Below, one piece after another: positions 17,325 to 28,080 of a DNA stretch of 64,000 bases. The position numbers and the translations under genes are program-made. This stretch comes from Tagaea sp965279565 (GTDB lineage Bacteria > Pseudomonadota > Alphaproteobacteria > CACIAM-22H2): the NCBI GenBank assembly GCA_965279565.1, contig OZ257249.1:1054001-1118000 (forward strand), in the 5' to 3' direction. Positions within the stretch are counted from its first letter, which is position 1; each line of letters starts with the position of its first letter. The notes beneath the pieces are model-generated. The model did no database searches. It had not been told where the DNA came from and worked only from the letters and a program-made list of their open reading frames with translations.

Positions 17325-18388
17325 TCCACGTCCAGCACCTGCTCGGCACCGGCCATGCGCGACGCATGGCCGCGATCGCGGCGGCGTGCGCGAAGCACGG
17401 TCACGATGTCGTGCTCGCAAGCGGCGGCATGAAGCTTGGTCTCGCGACCGGTGCCGCGAAGCTCGTGCAGCTTCCGGCGATGCGCGCGATCGACGCGACC
17501 TTCGCCACGCTCGTGGATGCGCAAGGACGCGCGGTCGACGATGCGTGGCGCACGGCGCGGCACGACGCCACGCTGGCGCTGTTCGACTCGTTCCGCCCCG
17601 ACCTGCTGGTCGTCGAGCTCTATCCGTTCGGCCGTTCGATGCTGCGCTTCGAGCTTGAACCGCTGCTGGAACGCGCGCGGCGCATTCCGCGCCTGTGTTC
17701 GGTGCGCGACGTGCTGCAGCGGCCCGACGGATCGAAGGCCGCCGCGCGCGTGGAATCCGCGAAGCGCTTCAACGGCGTGCTCGTGCATGGCGATGCGAAG
17801 CTGCTCGCTTTGCCCGACAGCTGGCCCGAATGTGCCGATCTCGGCGAACGGCTGCATTACACCGGCTACGTGCCGGGCGATCCGGGCGTGACGGCGAACT
17901 CACGCGATGAGATTGTCGTGTCGGTCGGCGGCGGGGCGGCAGGCGCGAAGCTCGTTGCGGCAGCACGCGCCCTTGCCGCGCGCCGCGCGCATGCGGGCGA
18001 ACGCTGGCGCATCCGGACCGGCGAAGATGCGCCTGCGCTCGCAGCACCCAATCCCCATGTCGTCGTCGAGCCCAACAGGCGCGATTTCCCCGACCTGCTG
18101 GCACATGCCCGCCTGTCGGTGAGCCAGGCCGGCTACAATACGTGTGTGGACCTGCTGCGCGCGGGCTGCCGGGCCGTCCTCGTTCCGTTCGCCGAAGCAC
18201 GCGAGCGCGAGCAGACGATCCGCGCCGCCGCATTCGCGCGGCACGGCTGGGCGTCGGTCTGCGCCGAGGCCGACCTGTCGGCCGACACGCTCGGTGCCGC
18301 GATCGACGCCGCACCGGTGCCGCCGGCCCATCGGATCGCTTGCGATGGAGCCGTGCAAACGGCCAAACTCCTGACAAGATGGCTATGA
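17309..18388 (+). CDS. Predicted glycosyltransferase (COG4671-like, MurG fold)
   Basis: 359 aa. The start KILIHVQHLLGTGHARRMAA is characteristic of the COG4671 glycosyltransferases, which resemble MurG/GT28. The C-terminal half has the GT28-like donor region FPDLLAHARLSVSQAGYNT followed by RAVLVPFAEAREREQ, equivalent to the MurG S..GG.T...E motif. The substrate is unknown. It overlaps the phosphatase gene by 16 bp and the deacetylase start by 4 bp (ATGA). Confidence 0.85.
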   Translation: MAKILIHVQHLLGTGHARRMAAIAAACAKHGHDVVLASGGMKLGLATGAAKLVQLPAMRAIDATFATLVDAQGRAVDDAWRTARHDATLALFDSFRPDLLVVELYPFGRSMLRFELEPLLERARRIPRLCSVRDVLQRPDGSKAAARVESAKRFNGVLVHGDAKLLALPDSWPECADLGERLHYTGYVPGDPGVTANSRDEIVVSVGGGAAGAKLVAAARALAARRAHAGERWRIRTGEDAPALAAPNPHVVVEPNRRDFPDLLAHARLSVSQAGYNTCVDLLRAGCRAVLVPFAEAREREQTIRAAAFARHGWASVCAEADLSADTLGAAIDAAPVPPAHRIACDGAVQTAKLLTRWL

Positions 18389-19146
18389 TCCCGCCCCCGG
18401 CCGACTGGGCCGACCTCGACCGCACCCTCGACGCGTATGCCGCCGCCGGCAAGACGGCGACCTGGTGGTGGCGCGACGACGACGCCACGCATCCTACGCC
18501 CGCACTCGACAGGCTGCTCGCGCTTGCCCCCGACGTGCCGCTCGTGCTGGCCGTGATCCCGGCGCGCGCGCAGCCCGAGCTCGCCGAACGGCTGAAGACG
18601 GCACCGGCCGCGCGCGTCTGCCTGCATGGCTGGAACCACTGGAACCATGCACCGCTCGGCGAGCCGAAGGCCGAGCTGGGCGCCCACCGGCCGACTTCCT
18701 ACGTGCTGGGCGAGCTCGCGCGCGGCTGGATGCGGCTCACGCAGATCTTCCCCAACGCGATGACGCTGCTCGTCCCGCCGCACAATCGCGTGGCGCCTTC
18801 GGTCGCCGCCGGCCTGCGTGGTGCGGGCATTCGCGCATTGTCGACTTACGGTGCGCGCAAGAACGTGCCGGCCGGTATTGCGCAGACGAACACGCATACC
18901 GACATCATGGACTGGGGGACGCGCGCCTTCATCGGCGAGGGGCCCGCACTCGGCGCGCTCGTAGCACATTTCAAGGCGCGCCTTGCGGGCACGGCCGATC
19001 CCGGGGAAGCGACGGGCGTTCTCAGCCATCATCTTGCACACGACGAGGGTGCGTGGCGCTTCCTCGCCACGCTGATCGCGCAGCTGAAGGCGCATCGCGC
19101 GACACGGGTGCTCGACCCGCGCGACATTTTCGCCGCTTCGGCATGA
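18385..19146 (+). CDS. Polysaccharide deacetylase (carbohydrate esterase 4-like) family protein
   Basis: 253 aa from the ATG that overlaps the previous stop; ATG 18379 is an alternative start. No signal peptide. The N-terminal WWWRDDDA gives the catalytic/metal aspartates (D31-D33), HGWNHWNH (H81, H85, H88) supplies the metal histidines, and TLLVPPHNRV is the later conserved motif. CE4 enzymes remove N- or O-acetyl groups from sugars. A cytoplasmic location would fit action on a lipid-linked or nucleotide-linked intermediate made by the neighbouring glycosyltransferases. Confidence 0.85.
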   Translation: MIPPPADWADLDRTLDAYAAAGKTATWWWRDDDATHPTPALDRLLALAPDVPLVLAVIPARAQPELAERLKTAPAARVCLHGWNHWNHAPLGEPKAELGAHRPTSYVLGELARGWMRLTQIFPNAMTLLVPPHNRVAPSVAAGLRGAGIRALSTYGARKNVPAGIAQTNTHTDIMDWGTRAFIGEGPALGALVAHFKARLAGTADPGEATGVLSHHLAHDEGAWRFLATLIAQLKAHRATRVLDPRDIFAASA

Positions 19147-19630
19147 ACCGGCTTTCCTATCCCGTGCGCGCGACATACGGCGACTACGCGCGCGCGGCCG
19201 TCGGCCTCCTGTTCACGCTGGGTCCGGCACTGGCGATCGGGCAGTGGAGCTACGCCCACTGGCTGCTGCTGCCTCTTGCCGGCCTGTTCGGCGTATTCGC
19301 GTTCCGCACTTGGCGGCGCGGCCGAACCGTCATCGAATGGGACGATACGGGTCTATCGATTTCGGGCGGCGGGCGGGCTAGTCTGCCGTGGTCGGAGCTG
19401 GTTTCGCTCAAGCTCGCGTTCTACGCGACGGGGCGCGACCGCACGGGGGGCTGGATGCAACTGACGCTACGCGGCAACGGCGCGAAAGTGCTCGCGGATT
19501 CGGGTGCGGAGAATTTCCCCGCCTTCGCCGCGCGCTGTGCGGCGGCGGCCCAGGCGAAGAACCTGACGCTCGACACCGCGACGCGCGCCAATTTCGCCTC
19601 GCTCGGCATCCGGCTTGCCGGGGACGCGGC

Positions 19631-19634
<4 letters not shown>
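19143..19634 (+). CDS. Small membrane protein of unknown function
   Basis: 163 aa. Two adjacent hydrophobic segments (about 20-37 and 40-56) are followed by a soluble C-terminal region with the pattern GRTVIEWDDTGLSISGGG...LPWSELVSLKLAFY. That pattern resembles a bacterial PH-like (bPH) domain of small DUF-type membrane proteins. No enzymatic motif is visible. It joins the glycan cluster to the ABC importer: its start overlaps the deacetylase stop and its stop overlaps the ATPase start, both by ATGA. Confidence 0.75.
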
Positions 19635-21549
<1,915 letters not shown>

Positions 21550-21553
<4 letters not shown>

Positions 21554-23484
21554 TCCGTCCGGTCCGCCTCTTCGCCGCCGCCCTCATCGCCTGCGTTTCG
21601 GCATCGGCGTTCGCGGCACCCTACCGGGAAACGCCGTGGATGGCCGACGACGTCGCCGCCGGCCGCTTCCCGCCGGTGGAAAAACGCCTGCCGGCGGTTC
21701 CGCTGGTGATCGCGCCCACGCGCGCGGACTGGGTGCCGGGCCGGCACGGCGGCGAGCTGCGCATGCTGTCGGGCCGCGCGCAGGACGTGCGGCTGATGTC
21801 GGTCTACGGCTATGCGCGTCTCGTCGGCTTCGACGCCGACCTCAAGCTGCGCGCCGACATCCTCGAAGCGGTCGAGAACGAAGGCGACCGCGTCTTCACG
21901 ATGCGCCTGCGCGAGGGCCATCGCTGGTCCGACGGAAAGCCGTTTACGTCCGAGGATTTCCGCTACTACTGGGAGGACGTCGCGAACAGCAAGGAACTGT
22001 CGCCCGGCGGACCGCCCAAGGCGCTGCTGGTCGACGGCAAGCCGCCGCGCGTGAGCTTTCCCGACGCGCGCACGGTGCGCTATGCGTGGGACGGGCCGAA
22101 CCCCGGCTTCCTGCCGGCGATCGCGGGGCCCGCCCCGCTCGTGATCTACCGTCCGTCGCACTACATGAAGGGCTTCCACGCGCGCTATGCCGAGCGCGAG
22201 GTGCTGGTGCAGGCCGCCCGGCGCGCCAACGCGCGCAACTGGGCCCAGCTCCACAACCGGCTCGACAATCTCAACCGCAACGACAATCCGGACCTGCCCA
22301 CGCTCGACCCGTGGGTCGTGCGCACGCGCGCCCCGTCCGAGCGCTTCGTGTTCGAGCGCAACCCCTATTACCACCGCGTCGACATCGAGGGCCGCCAGCT
22401 TCCCTATATCGACCGCGTCATCATGAACGTGGCCGACGGCAAGATCCTGTCGGCCAAGACCGGCTCGGGCGAGGCCGACCTGCAGGCGCGCGGCCTGACC
22501 TTCGCGAACTACACGTTCCTGCGCCAGGCCGGCAAGCGCAACGAGTTCGAGACCGTGCTGTGGGACACGGCCAAGGGCGCGCAGATCGCCCTCTATCCCA
22601 ATCTCAACGTCAACGATCCGGAATGGCGGGCACTGATGCGCGACCTGCGCTTCCGGCGTGCGCTGTCGCTCGCGATCGACCGCAAGGAAGTGAACCAGGT
22701 CGTCTATTTCGGGCTCGCGATCGAGGGTGCGAACACCGTGCTGCCCGGCAGCCCGATCTACGACGCGAAGTACCGCAGTGCTTGGCACCGGCTCGACCTG
22801 CGCGAGGCAAACCGGCTGCTCGACGAGATCGGCCTGACGAAGCGCGATTCGCGCGGCGTGCGCCTGATGCAAGACGGCCGCCCGCTCGAGATCGTCGTCG
22901 AGACCGCGGGCGAGGACGTCGAGCAGGTCGACGTGCTGGAGCTGGTGCACGATTCGTGGATGCGGGCGGGCGTGAAGCTCTATTCGCGCCCGCAGCAGCG
23001 CGAGATCTTCCGCAACCGCATCTTCGCGGGCGAGACGAAGATGAGCGTGTGGTTCGGTCTGGAAAACGCCGTCGCCACGCCCGACTTCTCGCCCGAGGAA
23101 CTCGCCCCGGTTTCCCAGCAGGGCCTGCAATGGCCCAAATGGGGTCAGCACTACGAGACGGGCGGCAAGTCCGGCGAGCCGATCGACATGGCGGCAGCCA
23201 AGGAACTGATGGCGCTCAACGACGCCTGGCGCACCACGGCGGGTGCGGCCGCCCGCGCCGAGATCTGGCGCAAGATGCTGGCGATCCACGCCGACAACGT
23301 GTTCTCGATCGGCATCGTCGCGAACGTGCGCCAGCCGGTCGTCATCTCCAGGCGCCTGCGCAACGTCCCGCGCCAGGGCGTGTGGAACTGGGACCCGGGC
23401 GCCTTCTTCGGCATCCACAACATGGATGCGTTCTGGTTCGACGAGCAGCCGCAGCCGCGCACGGCTGCCGCACCTCAGCGCTGA
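21550..23484 (+). CDS. ABC transporter substrate-binding protein (SBP_bac_5, peptide/opine type)
   Basis: 644 aa with a Sec signal peptide (hydrophobic core about 6-22, cleavage likely after SAFA). Cluster C solute-binding proteins of this length bind oligopeptides, opines, nickel or oligosaccharides. Family features include FTMRLREGHRWSDGKPFTSEDFRYYWEDV and later LRFRRALSLAIDRKEVNQ. The start overlaps the ATPase stop by 4 bp (ATGA). The ligand cannot be read from sequence; the glycan-gene context makes a sugar-containing ligand worth considering. Confidence 0.92.
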
Positions 23485-23507
23485 CGGCGACGGAGACCGG
23501 CAAGAGC

Positions 23508-24506
23508 ATGTTCGCCTATCTCGTCCGCCGACTTCTCGTGATGGTGCCCACGCTGCTGGCGATCAGCGCGATCGTCTTCACGATCATCCAGCTTCCGCCG
23601 GGCGACTACCTGTCGACCCTGATCGCCGAGCTGCAGTCGCAGGGCGAAGCTGCGAATCTGGAGCGCATCGAGTTCCTGCGCCAGCAATACGGGCTCGACC
23701 GCTCGCCGGTCGAACAGTATTTCCACTGGCTGTTCGGGATGCTGCACGGCGATCTCGGCTGGTCGTTCGAGTACAACCTGCCCGTCGCGCACGTGATCGG
23801 CGACCGGCTGGTGCTGTCGTTCCTCGTCGCGTTCGTGACCGTGATCTTCACCTATGCGGTCGCGTTCCCCATCGGCATCTATTCGGCCACGCACCAGTAT
23901 TCGTGGGGCGACTACGGGCTGACGCTGCTCGGCTTCCTCGGCCTCGCCACGCCGTCGTTCCTGCTCGCGCTCGTGATGCTCTATCTCGCGAACATCTGGT
24001 TCGGCACGTCGATCGGCGGGCTGATGGACCCCGAGTTCGTCGACCAGCCGATGAGCTGGGGCAAGTTCGCGTCGGTGCTCGAGCATCTGTGGATCCCGGT
24101 CATCGTGATCGGCACGTCGGGCACGGCCGCGATGATCCGCCGCCTGCGCGCCAACCTGCTCGACGAGCTGCAGAAGCAGTACGTGACGACCGCGCGCGCC
24201 AAGGGCCTGCCGCCGCGCCGCGCACTGCTCAAGTACCCGCTGCGCATGTCGCTCAACCCCTTCATCTCCGACATCGGCGACCTGCTGCCGCACATGATCT
24301 CGGGGGCCGCCATCGTGTCGGTCGTCATGTCGCTGCCGACGAACGGGCCGATGCTGCTGTCGGCCCTGCGCAGCCAGGACATGTACCTCGCCGGCTCGTT
24401 CCTGATGATCGAGGCGGTGCTGATCGTCGTCGGCGTGTTCCTGTCGGATCTGGCGCTGGCAGCCCTCGATCCGCGCATCCGGCTGCATGGCGGGGCGACG
24501 AAATGA
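23508..24506 (+). CDS. ABC transporter permease (DppB/OppB family)
   Basis: 332 aa. The N-terminal membrane helix MFAYLVRRLLVMVPTLLAI, an extended periplasmic segment, and about five more helices are visible. The cytoplasmic EAA loop is TTARAKGLPPRRALLKYPLR. The conserved IQLPPGDY after helix 1 is typical of one DppB subgroup. The gene starts 23 bp after the binding protein gene and overlaps the next permease (ATGA). Confidence 0.93.
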   Translation: MFAYLVRRLLVMVPTLLAISAIVFTIIQLPPGDYLSTLIAELQSQGEAANLERIEFLRQQYGLDRSPVEQYFHWLFGMLHGDLGWSFEYNLPVAHVIGDRLVLSFLVAFVTVIFTYAVAFPIGIYSATHQYSWGDYGLTLLGFLGLATPSFLLALVMLYLANIWFGTSIGGLMDPEFVDQPMSWGKFASVLEHLWIPVIVIGTSGTAAMIRRLRANLLDELQKQYVTTARAKGLPPRRALLKYPLRMSLNPFISDIGDLLPHMISGAAIVSVVMSLPTNGPMLLSALRSQDMYLAGSFLMIEAVLIVVGVFLSDLALAALDPRIRLHGGATK

Positions 24507-25675
24507 CCGACGCGCCCGCTTCCGGCGACAGGCTCGCGCACTATGTGCGCCGCGAACCGTTCGACGCCTACGACGGCGAGAAGACGGACCCGTCGCTCGA
24601 AAACTACTACATGGCCACGCAGTGGAAGCTGATGTGGTGGAAGCTCAAGCGCCACAAGCTTGCCCTGTGGTCGGGCGCGTTCCTGCTCGTCATGTACCTG
24701 TCGATCCTCGTCAGCGAGCTGATCGCCCCCTATTCGCTGGCCACGCGCAACACCGACTTCATCTACGCGCCGCCGCAGGCCGTGCATCTGTGGCACGAGG
24801 GCCGGTTCGTCGGCCCGTTCGTGTACGGGCTCGACTATTCGCTCGACATGGACACGCTCAAGCGCAACTACGTGCCCAATCCCGACAAGGTGCAGCCGAT
24901 CCGCTTCTTCTGCCGCGGCGAGAGCTACGAGTGGATGGGCCTGGTCGAGGGCAGCCTCCATTTCATATGCCCGGCCGAGGACGGCACGCTGTTCCTGATG
25001 GGAACCGACCGGCTCGGGCGCGACATGTTCAGCCGACTCGCCTACGGTACCCGCATTTCGCTGACGATCGGGCTGATCGGCGTGACGATCAAGTTCGTGC
25101 TGGGAATCGTGCTGGGCGGGCTTGCCGGCTATTACGGCGGCTGGGTCGACATGGTGATCCAGCGCGTGATCGAGATCATCCGCTCCTTCCCCGAGCTGCC
25201 TTTGTGGATGGCGCTGTCGGCGTCGCTGCCCGTCTCGTGGAGCCCGCTCTACATCTATTTCGGCATCACGCTGATCCTCGGCCTGATCGGCTGGACGGGG
25301 CTGGGGCGCGCCGTGCGCTCGAAGCTGCTGAGCCTGCGCGAGGAGGATTTCTGCACGGCGGCGAACCTGATGGGGGCCAAGCCGCGGCGCATCATCTTCC
25401 GCCATCTCGTGCCCAGCTTCATGAGCCACCTGATCGCATCGGCCACGCTGGCGATCCCGACGATGATCCTTGGCGAAACAGCGCTTTCGTTCCTGGGTCT
25501 CGGCCTGCGCCCGCCGATCACGTCGTGGGGCGTGCTGCTGACCGAGGCGCAGAACATCAACGTCGTGGCGCTCTATCCGTGGCTGCTGCTGCCGGTCCTC
25601 GCGGTGATCGCGACCGTGCTCGCCTTCAATTTCCTCGGCGACGGGCTGCGCGACGCGGCCGATCCCTACAAGTAG
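24503..25675 (+). CDS. ABC transporter permease (DppC/OppC family)
   Basis: 390 aa, longer than the usual 280-300. The extra length lies between helix 1 (about 53-73) and the membrane core: a periplasmic segment of roughly 90 residues with a Cys pair (CRGESY..., FICPAED). The core follows the GTDRLGRDMFSRLAYGTRIS motif, and the EAA loop is TAANLMGAKPRRIIFRHLVP. It completes a full importer (ATPase, binding protein, two permeases). Its stop abuts the convergent methyltransferase gene, with an 8-bp stem-loop at the junction. Confidence 0.92.
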   Translation: MTDAPASGDRLAHYVRREPFDAYDGEKTDPSLENYYMATQWKLMWWKLKRHKLALWSGAFLLVMYLSILVSELIAPYSLATRNTDFIYAPPQAVHLWHEGRFVGPFVYGLDYSLDMDTLKRNYVPNPDKVQPIRFFCRGESYEWMGLVEGSLHFICPAEDGTLFLMGTDRLGRDMFSRLAYGTRISLTIGLIGVTIKFVLGIVLGGLAGYYGGWVDMVIQRVIEIIRSFPELPLWMALSASLPVSWSPLYIYFGITLILGLIGWTGLGRAVRSKLLSLREEDFCTAANLMGAKPRRIIFRHLVPSFMSHLIASATLAIPTMILGETALSFLGLGLRPPITSWGVLLTEAQNINVVALYPWLLLPVLAVIATVLAFNFLGDGLRDAADPYK

Positions 25676-26500
25676 TCAGCGCTTGGCCAGCCACAGGCTG
25701 GCCGCATGCGCAGCCTTCGGCATCGGGATCGCGTCGAGGCCGCGCGAAGCGATCTCGCCCTGCATGTTGCGCGCGATCCATGCCGAACCCCAGACGAGAT
25801 CGAAGCCGCTGCCGGCCAGCAGGGCCGCGACCGCGTTCTGCTCGTTGTAGCCGCGCCACGCCCAGTCGGCCGGATAGGGCTCGGGCAGGAAGATGTCGTG
25901 GAAATGCACGAGGGCGCCGGCCGGAAGTACTGGCAGGATGCGCCCCAGCACGTGGTCCACGTCGGTGCCCGGCATCAGGATGTGCGAGGAATCGACGAAC
26001 AGCACGTCGCCCGCGACCAGCGTGTCGAGCGCGCATTCGGTCTCCTCGAGCCGGTGGCGGTGCCACGTGACGGCGAGCCCCTCGAGCGTGGCGCGCGGAT
26101 CGGGATCGATGCAGGTGATCTGCGTGGCGAGCTTTGCGTCGGCGACGGCGCGCGCGAGGAACCGGGTCGAATGGCCCGAGCCGATCTCGACGATGCGCTT
26201 GGGTCGGCGCGCGCGCACCAGCGCATAGGCGAAGGCCGCATCGAGGCCGGGGAACCAGTCCTGTTCCCAGCGCGGGGCCGGCGGCGCCGCGTTCCCGAAG
26301 GCGAGCAGCGTGTCGCGATGTGCCGCGATCGTGTCGAGACCGCCGAGGAACGTCGATCGGGCGGCCTCGAAACGGCGCGCGAGTGCGGGGTAGGTTTCCG
26401 GCGGGCGCACGCCGGCGGCGTGGCGATAGGGAATGAAGAAGCCGCGCGCCGTGCCCAGCAGCGTGGCGGCCTCGAACAGCAGGCGGCGGATCACGCTCAC
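25676..26500 (-). CDS. Class I SAM-dependent methyltransferase
   Basis: 274 aa from GTG 26500, which overlaps the upstream stop (GTGA). The Rossmann SAM site is RIVEIGSGHSTRFLARAV, with the acidic end of strand 2 in QITCIDPDPRATLEG and VLFVDSSHILMPGTDVDHV further on. This matches the Methyltransf_24 type group. The substrate is unknown; such proteins often modify sugars or small metabolites. It is the last gene of a three-gene minus-strand operon with the MBL protein and the response regulator. Confidence 0.82.
   Translation of the reverse strand: MSVIRRLLFEAATLLGTARGFFIPYRHAAGVRPPETYPALARRFEAARSTFLGGLDTIAAHRDTLLAFGNAAPPAPRWEQDWFPGLDAAFAYALVRARRPKRIVEIGSGHSTRFLARAVADAKLATQITCIDPDPRATLEGLAVTWHRHRLEETECALDTLVAGDVLFVDSSHILMPGTDVDHVLGRILPVLPAGALVHFHDIFLPEPYPADWAWRGYNEQNAVAALLAGSGFDLVWGSAWIARNMQGEIASRGLDAIPMPKAAHAASLWLAKR
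25685..25703. terminator. Stem-loop at convergent junction
   Basis: Perfect inverted repeat GGCCAGCC-ACA-GGCTGGCC ten bases after the permease stop, inside the last codons of the convergent methyltransferase gene. No T-tract follows on either strand, so it is at best a bidirectional pause or stability element rather than a proven intrinsic terminator. Confidence 0.3.
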
Positions 26501-27330
26501 AGCGCGATCGTCTCGCCTTCTTTCGCGACGATCGTGCCGGGCCGCATCGCGGCGGCTTCTGCCGCGATCCTGTCCATGAACGAATCGTCGTGCGACGGGT
26601 CGTGGTGGAAAATCGCGAGGCGCTTGGCGCCGGCCTTCTCGACGAGGCGGATCCCCTCCTGCCACGTCGAATGCCCCCAGCCGACATGGCCCGGGAATTC
26701 GGCGTCGGTATAGGTGCTGTCGTAGATGACGAGATCGGCGCCCGCGATCAGGCCGAGGATGCTGGCGTCGGGCTTGCCCGGCAGGTGCTCGGTGTCCGTC
26801 ACGTAGCAGAGCGACTTGCCCGCGACCTCGACGCGATAGCCGGTCGCGCGGTTGGGATGGTTGAGCCCCGCCGTCTTCACGATCACGCCGGGTGCCGGGT
26901 TCAGCGTCTTGCCGAGCGGGAAGTCGGTGTAGGTGACGTCGGCGCCGAAGATCTCGATCGGGATCGGGAAGAGCGGTGCCTGCATCATTTTCGACAGCAC
27001 GTCCTTCAGCGACATCTCGGGGGCAAGATGGGCGGCCCACAGGCGGAAGCGGTTGCGCTTGTCGTAGAGCGGGCTGAAGAACGGGATGCCCTGGATATGG
27101 TCGAAATGCGTGTGCGTGAAATACCAGTCGGCATCGACGGGCTGATCGGGGGCCGCGAGTGCTCGGCCCAGCGGCAGCAGGCCGGTGCCCGCGTCGAAGA
27201 TCATCAGGCGGTCGGAAGCGCGCACTTCAAGGCAGGGCGTGTTGCCGCCATAGCGCACGGTCGTCGGGCCCGGGCACGGGATCGAGCCGCGCACGCCCCA
27301 GAAAGTCACCGACAGGCGATCGGTCGTCAC
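26497..27330 (-). CDS. Metallo-beta-lactamase fold hydrolase
   Basis: 277 aa. The N-terminus (VTFWGVRGSIPCPGPTTVRYGGNT) and zinc motif HTHFDH (73-78), followed by VTDTEH and FHHDPSHDD, place it in the MBL group near phnP/ribonuclease Z-like and cyclic-nucleotide phosphodiesterase-like proteins. Hydrolysis of a phosphodiester is a plausible role, but the substrate is unknown. It overlaps the response regulator stop and the methyltransferase start, so the three are likely cotranslated. Confidence 0.85.
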   Translation of the reverse strand: MTTDRLSVTFWGVRGSIPCPGPTTVRYGGNTPCLEVRASDRLMIFDAGTGLLPLGRALAAPDQPVDADWYFTHTHFDHIQGIPFFSPLYDKRNRFRLWAAHLAPEMSLKDVLSKMMQAPLFPIPIEIFGADVTYTDFPLGKTLNPAPGVIVKTAGLNHPNRATGYRVEVAGKSLCYVTDTEHLPGKPDASILGLIAGADLVIYDSTYTDAEFPGHVGWGHSTWQEGIRLVEKAGAKRLAIFHHDPSHDDSFMDRIAAEAAAMRPGTIVAKEGETIAL

Positions 27331-27992
27331 CGGGACTTGTCCTTTCCGCGCGGCACCAAGCGATATCCCCCCGGCACCGTCAGCAGCAGACGTGCGCGGG
27401 CCGGATCGCGCTCGATTTTCTGGCGCAGGCGGTAGACATGCGTCTCCAGCGTGCGGGTCGATACCTTCGAATTATAGCCCCAGACGGCGCGGAGCAAGTC
27501 TTCCCGCGCGAGCGGCCGGCCGGCGGCCTTGTGGAGGCTGTCGAGCAGCGTCGTCTCGATCTCGGTCAGGCGGACTTCCGTGCGCTTCGCCGGCTCGTAG
27601 AGGGAGCGGGCCGCGGCGCGGAACTCGAACGCGCCGATCCGGGGATTGCGCCGGCCGCCGGCAAGTTCGCGCAAGGTCGCGGCCAGGGCGGGCACGCGGA
27701 CAGGCTTGGCAAGCACGGCATCGGCCGCGGGACCCGCCCCCGGCCGGCCGGCCACCAGCAGGCAGAGCGGGGCCGCCAGCACGCCGCGCAGCCGCTTGAT
27801 CAGCGCGGAAGCCCGCTGGCCCAGCATCGCCCGGTCGACGACCGCCACGTCGAAACCGATCCCGCCGGCCAGCACGAGGGCCGCGTCAGGTGCCGCCGTC
27901 GTCTCGACGCGCAATCCGTGCGCGCGCAGTGCCTCGCCGAGGGCCGGACCCAAGGCCGCATCGGCCAGCAGAAGGACGCGGATACCGCTCAT
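27327..27992 (-). CDS. OmpR/PhoB-type response regulator with atypical receiver
   Basis: 221 aa. The receiver region (1-115) keeps a candidate phospho-acceptor D53 (VAVVDRAML) and K96 (LAKP). It lacks the usual N-terminal acidic pair, having ADAA at 10-13, and the Ser/Thr switch is not obvious. The C-terminal winged helix (about 125-215) is normal, with LTEIETTLLDSLHKAAG, RTLETHVYRLRQKIE and GGYRLVP. It may bind DNA without classical phosphorylation. It heads the operon with the MBL hydrolase and methyltransferase. No partner kinase is adjacent. Confidence 0.85.
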   Translation of the reverse strand: MSGIRVLLLADAALGPALGEALRAHGLRVETTAAPDAALVLAGGIGFDVAVVDRAMLGQRASALIKRLRGVLAAPLCLLVAGRPGAGPAADAVLAKPVRVPALAATLRELAGGRRNPRIGAFEFRAAARSLYEPAKRTEVRLTEIETTLLDSLHKAAGRPLAREDLLRAVWGYNSKVSTRTLETHVYRLRQKIERDPARARLLLTVPGGYRLVPRGKDKSR

Positions 27993-28021
27993 TCGCAGTC
28001 GAGTCTAGCAACTCGCCCGCC

Positions 28022-28059
28022 AAAAACAAAATGGGCCGCCGGGCGGAACCCGGCGGCCC
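28022..28059 (-). terminator. Rho-independent terminator of the TorF-like gene
   Basis: On the minus strand the stem GGGCCGCCGGG / CCCGGCGGCCC (11 bp, 28059-28049 with 28043-28033) closes a 5-nt loop. It is followed by the T-rich run ATTTTGTTTTT. It begins about 20 nt after the stop of the outer-membrane protein gene. This is a textbook intrinsic terminator separating it from the response regulator operon. Confidence 0.9.
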
Positions 28060-28080
28060 ATCGCTGGAAAAACCCAGAAT

